From Hymenopus coronatus (taxonomy: Eukaryota; Arthropoda; Insecta; Mantodea; Hymenopodidae), in NCBI GenBank assembly GCA_030762935.1, contig CM060880.1:10698501-10762500 (forward strand): 64,000 nucleotides of DNA. Direction: 5' to 3'. Under the pieces are notes generated by a model that had not been told where the DNA came from, did not search any database, and worked only from the letters and a program-made list of their open reading frames with translations. The translations under genes were made by a program, and so were the position numbers. Positions within the stretch are counted from its first letter, which is position 1. Every line of letters starts with the position of its first letter. Below are positions 63,276 to 64,000 of the stretch, piece after piece.

Positions 63276-64000
63276 AAGGTGTGATCAAAAAGTTTCCGGA
63301 ATGGCTTCACAACAATGCTGACGCTGAGATTTCTTTAATGCTTACCCTGATTGTACATGCAGCATTCCTTCCCGGTAAAAATGAGAGGTCATGTGACTTC
63401 CTGTGACCATGCAGTGACGAGGTAGAAACTCTGAAGTGAACACGTGTTTTGCATATGCTGCGATTTTTCTGTGTAGCAAAAATGTCACATTACGAAGAAC
63501 AAAGAACGAACATCAAATTTTGCTTTAAACTTGGTAAAACTGCAACAGAAGCTTATGAAATTTAAGAACAGCTTATGGGGAGGAAGTTATGGGCAAAACT
63601 CAAGCATTTGAGTGGTTTTCGAAATTTAAAAGTGGTGTGACAACAGTTCAAGATGCAGATTGTTCGGGGTGACCCTGTTCCAGCAAAACTGATGAAAATA
63701 TCAATCAGGTGAGAACTTTCTCACTCATTAGAACTCTTCTTTAGAAGTGGCCAAAGCTTTTTGAAAGACAATTTGGACATGACAAAAATTGCCGCCAAGT
63801 TCATGCCCCGCCTGTTTTCAAATGATCAAAAGAAAAGCTGTGTGATTGCCTGCACAGATCTTAAAGAACAGCTACAAAATGACCCACAGTTTGTGGAGAA
63901 AACTATTACTGGTGATGAAACATGGATTTATGGGTACAATCTAGAAACGAAGCAACAATCTTCACAATGGAAGAGTCCTTCCTCTCCATGCCCGAAAAAG
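63275..64000 (+). mobile_element. Mariner element, cut by window edge
   Basis: Terminal repeat CAAGGTGTGATCAAAAAGTT after a TA target. The transposase begins at ATG 63482 (MSHYEEQRTNIKFCFKLGKT) and then suffers a stop and frameshift near 63564. Later pieces read DMTKIAAKFMPRLFSNDQKK, TGDETWIYGYN (first catalytic Asp region) and ETKQQSSQWKSPSSPCPKK. Downstream catalytic residues are beyond the window. The copy is inactive. Confidence 0.9.

Noticed and set aside
1..64000. CRISPR arrays, operons or prokaryotic elements
   Set aside because: No regularly spaced direct repeats. Introns, SINEs and PLEs show a nuclear animal genome.

Overview
The window reads as AT-rich, repeat-dense animal nuclear DNA, most likely from an arthropod. 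I cannot name the species. The signs are GT-AG introns, tRNA-derived SINEs, mariner/Tc1 elements, Jockey and CR1-like LINEs, Penelope-like elements (PLEs) and a Ty3/Gypsy relic. There are no operons, no CRISPR arrays and no intact bacterial or viral genes.

The main host gene is a nucleolar transcription factor UBTF (UBF) orthologue on the minus strand. Eight exons from 23276 down to 3360 encode the N-terminus, HMG box 1, HMG box 2 and the linker to box 3. Three more minus-strand exons at 60203-58315 encode box 3 and the acidic Ser/Asp/Glu tail. All eleven exons join in phase into an open frame of about 536 codons, but the last three lie upstream of the first. The gene is therefore circularly permuted in this window. 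Tandem duplication of the locus, a structural rearrangement or an assembly artefact would each explain this. A second, unidentified minus-strand gene is represented by exon-like segments at 46568-46451 and 45874-45688, with a possible terminal exon at 47513-47400.

Most of the rest is transposon sequence. 0.8-1.4 kb: PLE GIY-YIG remnant. 3.3-23.3 kb: UBTF introns holding SINEs, copies of an unclassified ~860-bp repeat (family X), a TA-flanked 568-bp MITE, CR1-like LINE fragments, a DUF4817-type mariner and a PLE with inverted ends. 27.6-37.8 kb: a GC-richer transposon island with a retroposed unit ending in A18, Jockey ORF1 and endonuclease fragments, a decayed Gypsy pol with a likely LTR, and a nearly intact Jockey RT whose 3' region carries two 5S rRNA-like promoter modules. 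38.8-53 kb: SINEs, family X and a BED-type finger remnant. 53.27-55.79 kb: an end-to-end LINE with a perfect 13-bp target-site duplication, a 2A-like peptide in ORF1 and an internal deletion. 62.33-62.66 kb: a near-perfect palindrome with a hammerhead-ribozyme-like motif in each arm. 62.7-64 kb: a PLE 3' end and a mariner cut by the window edge.

The most notable observations are the permuted UBTF gene, the palindrome with paired hammerheads, the PLE with inverted terminal copies, the 2A-like LINE, the 5S-like modules in the Jockey 3' region, and a family X copy that abuts and appears to supply the splice acceptor of UBTF exon 7.
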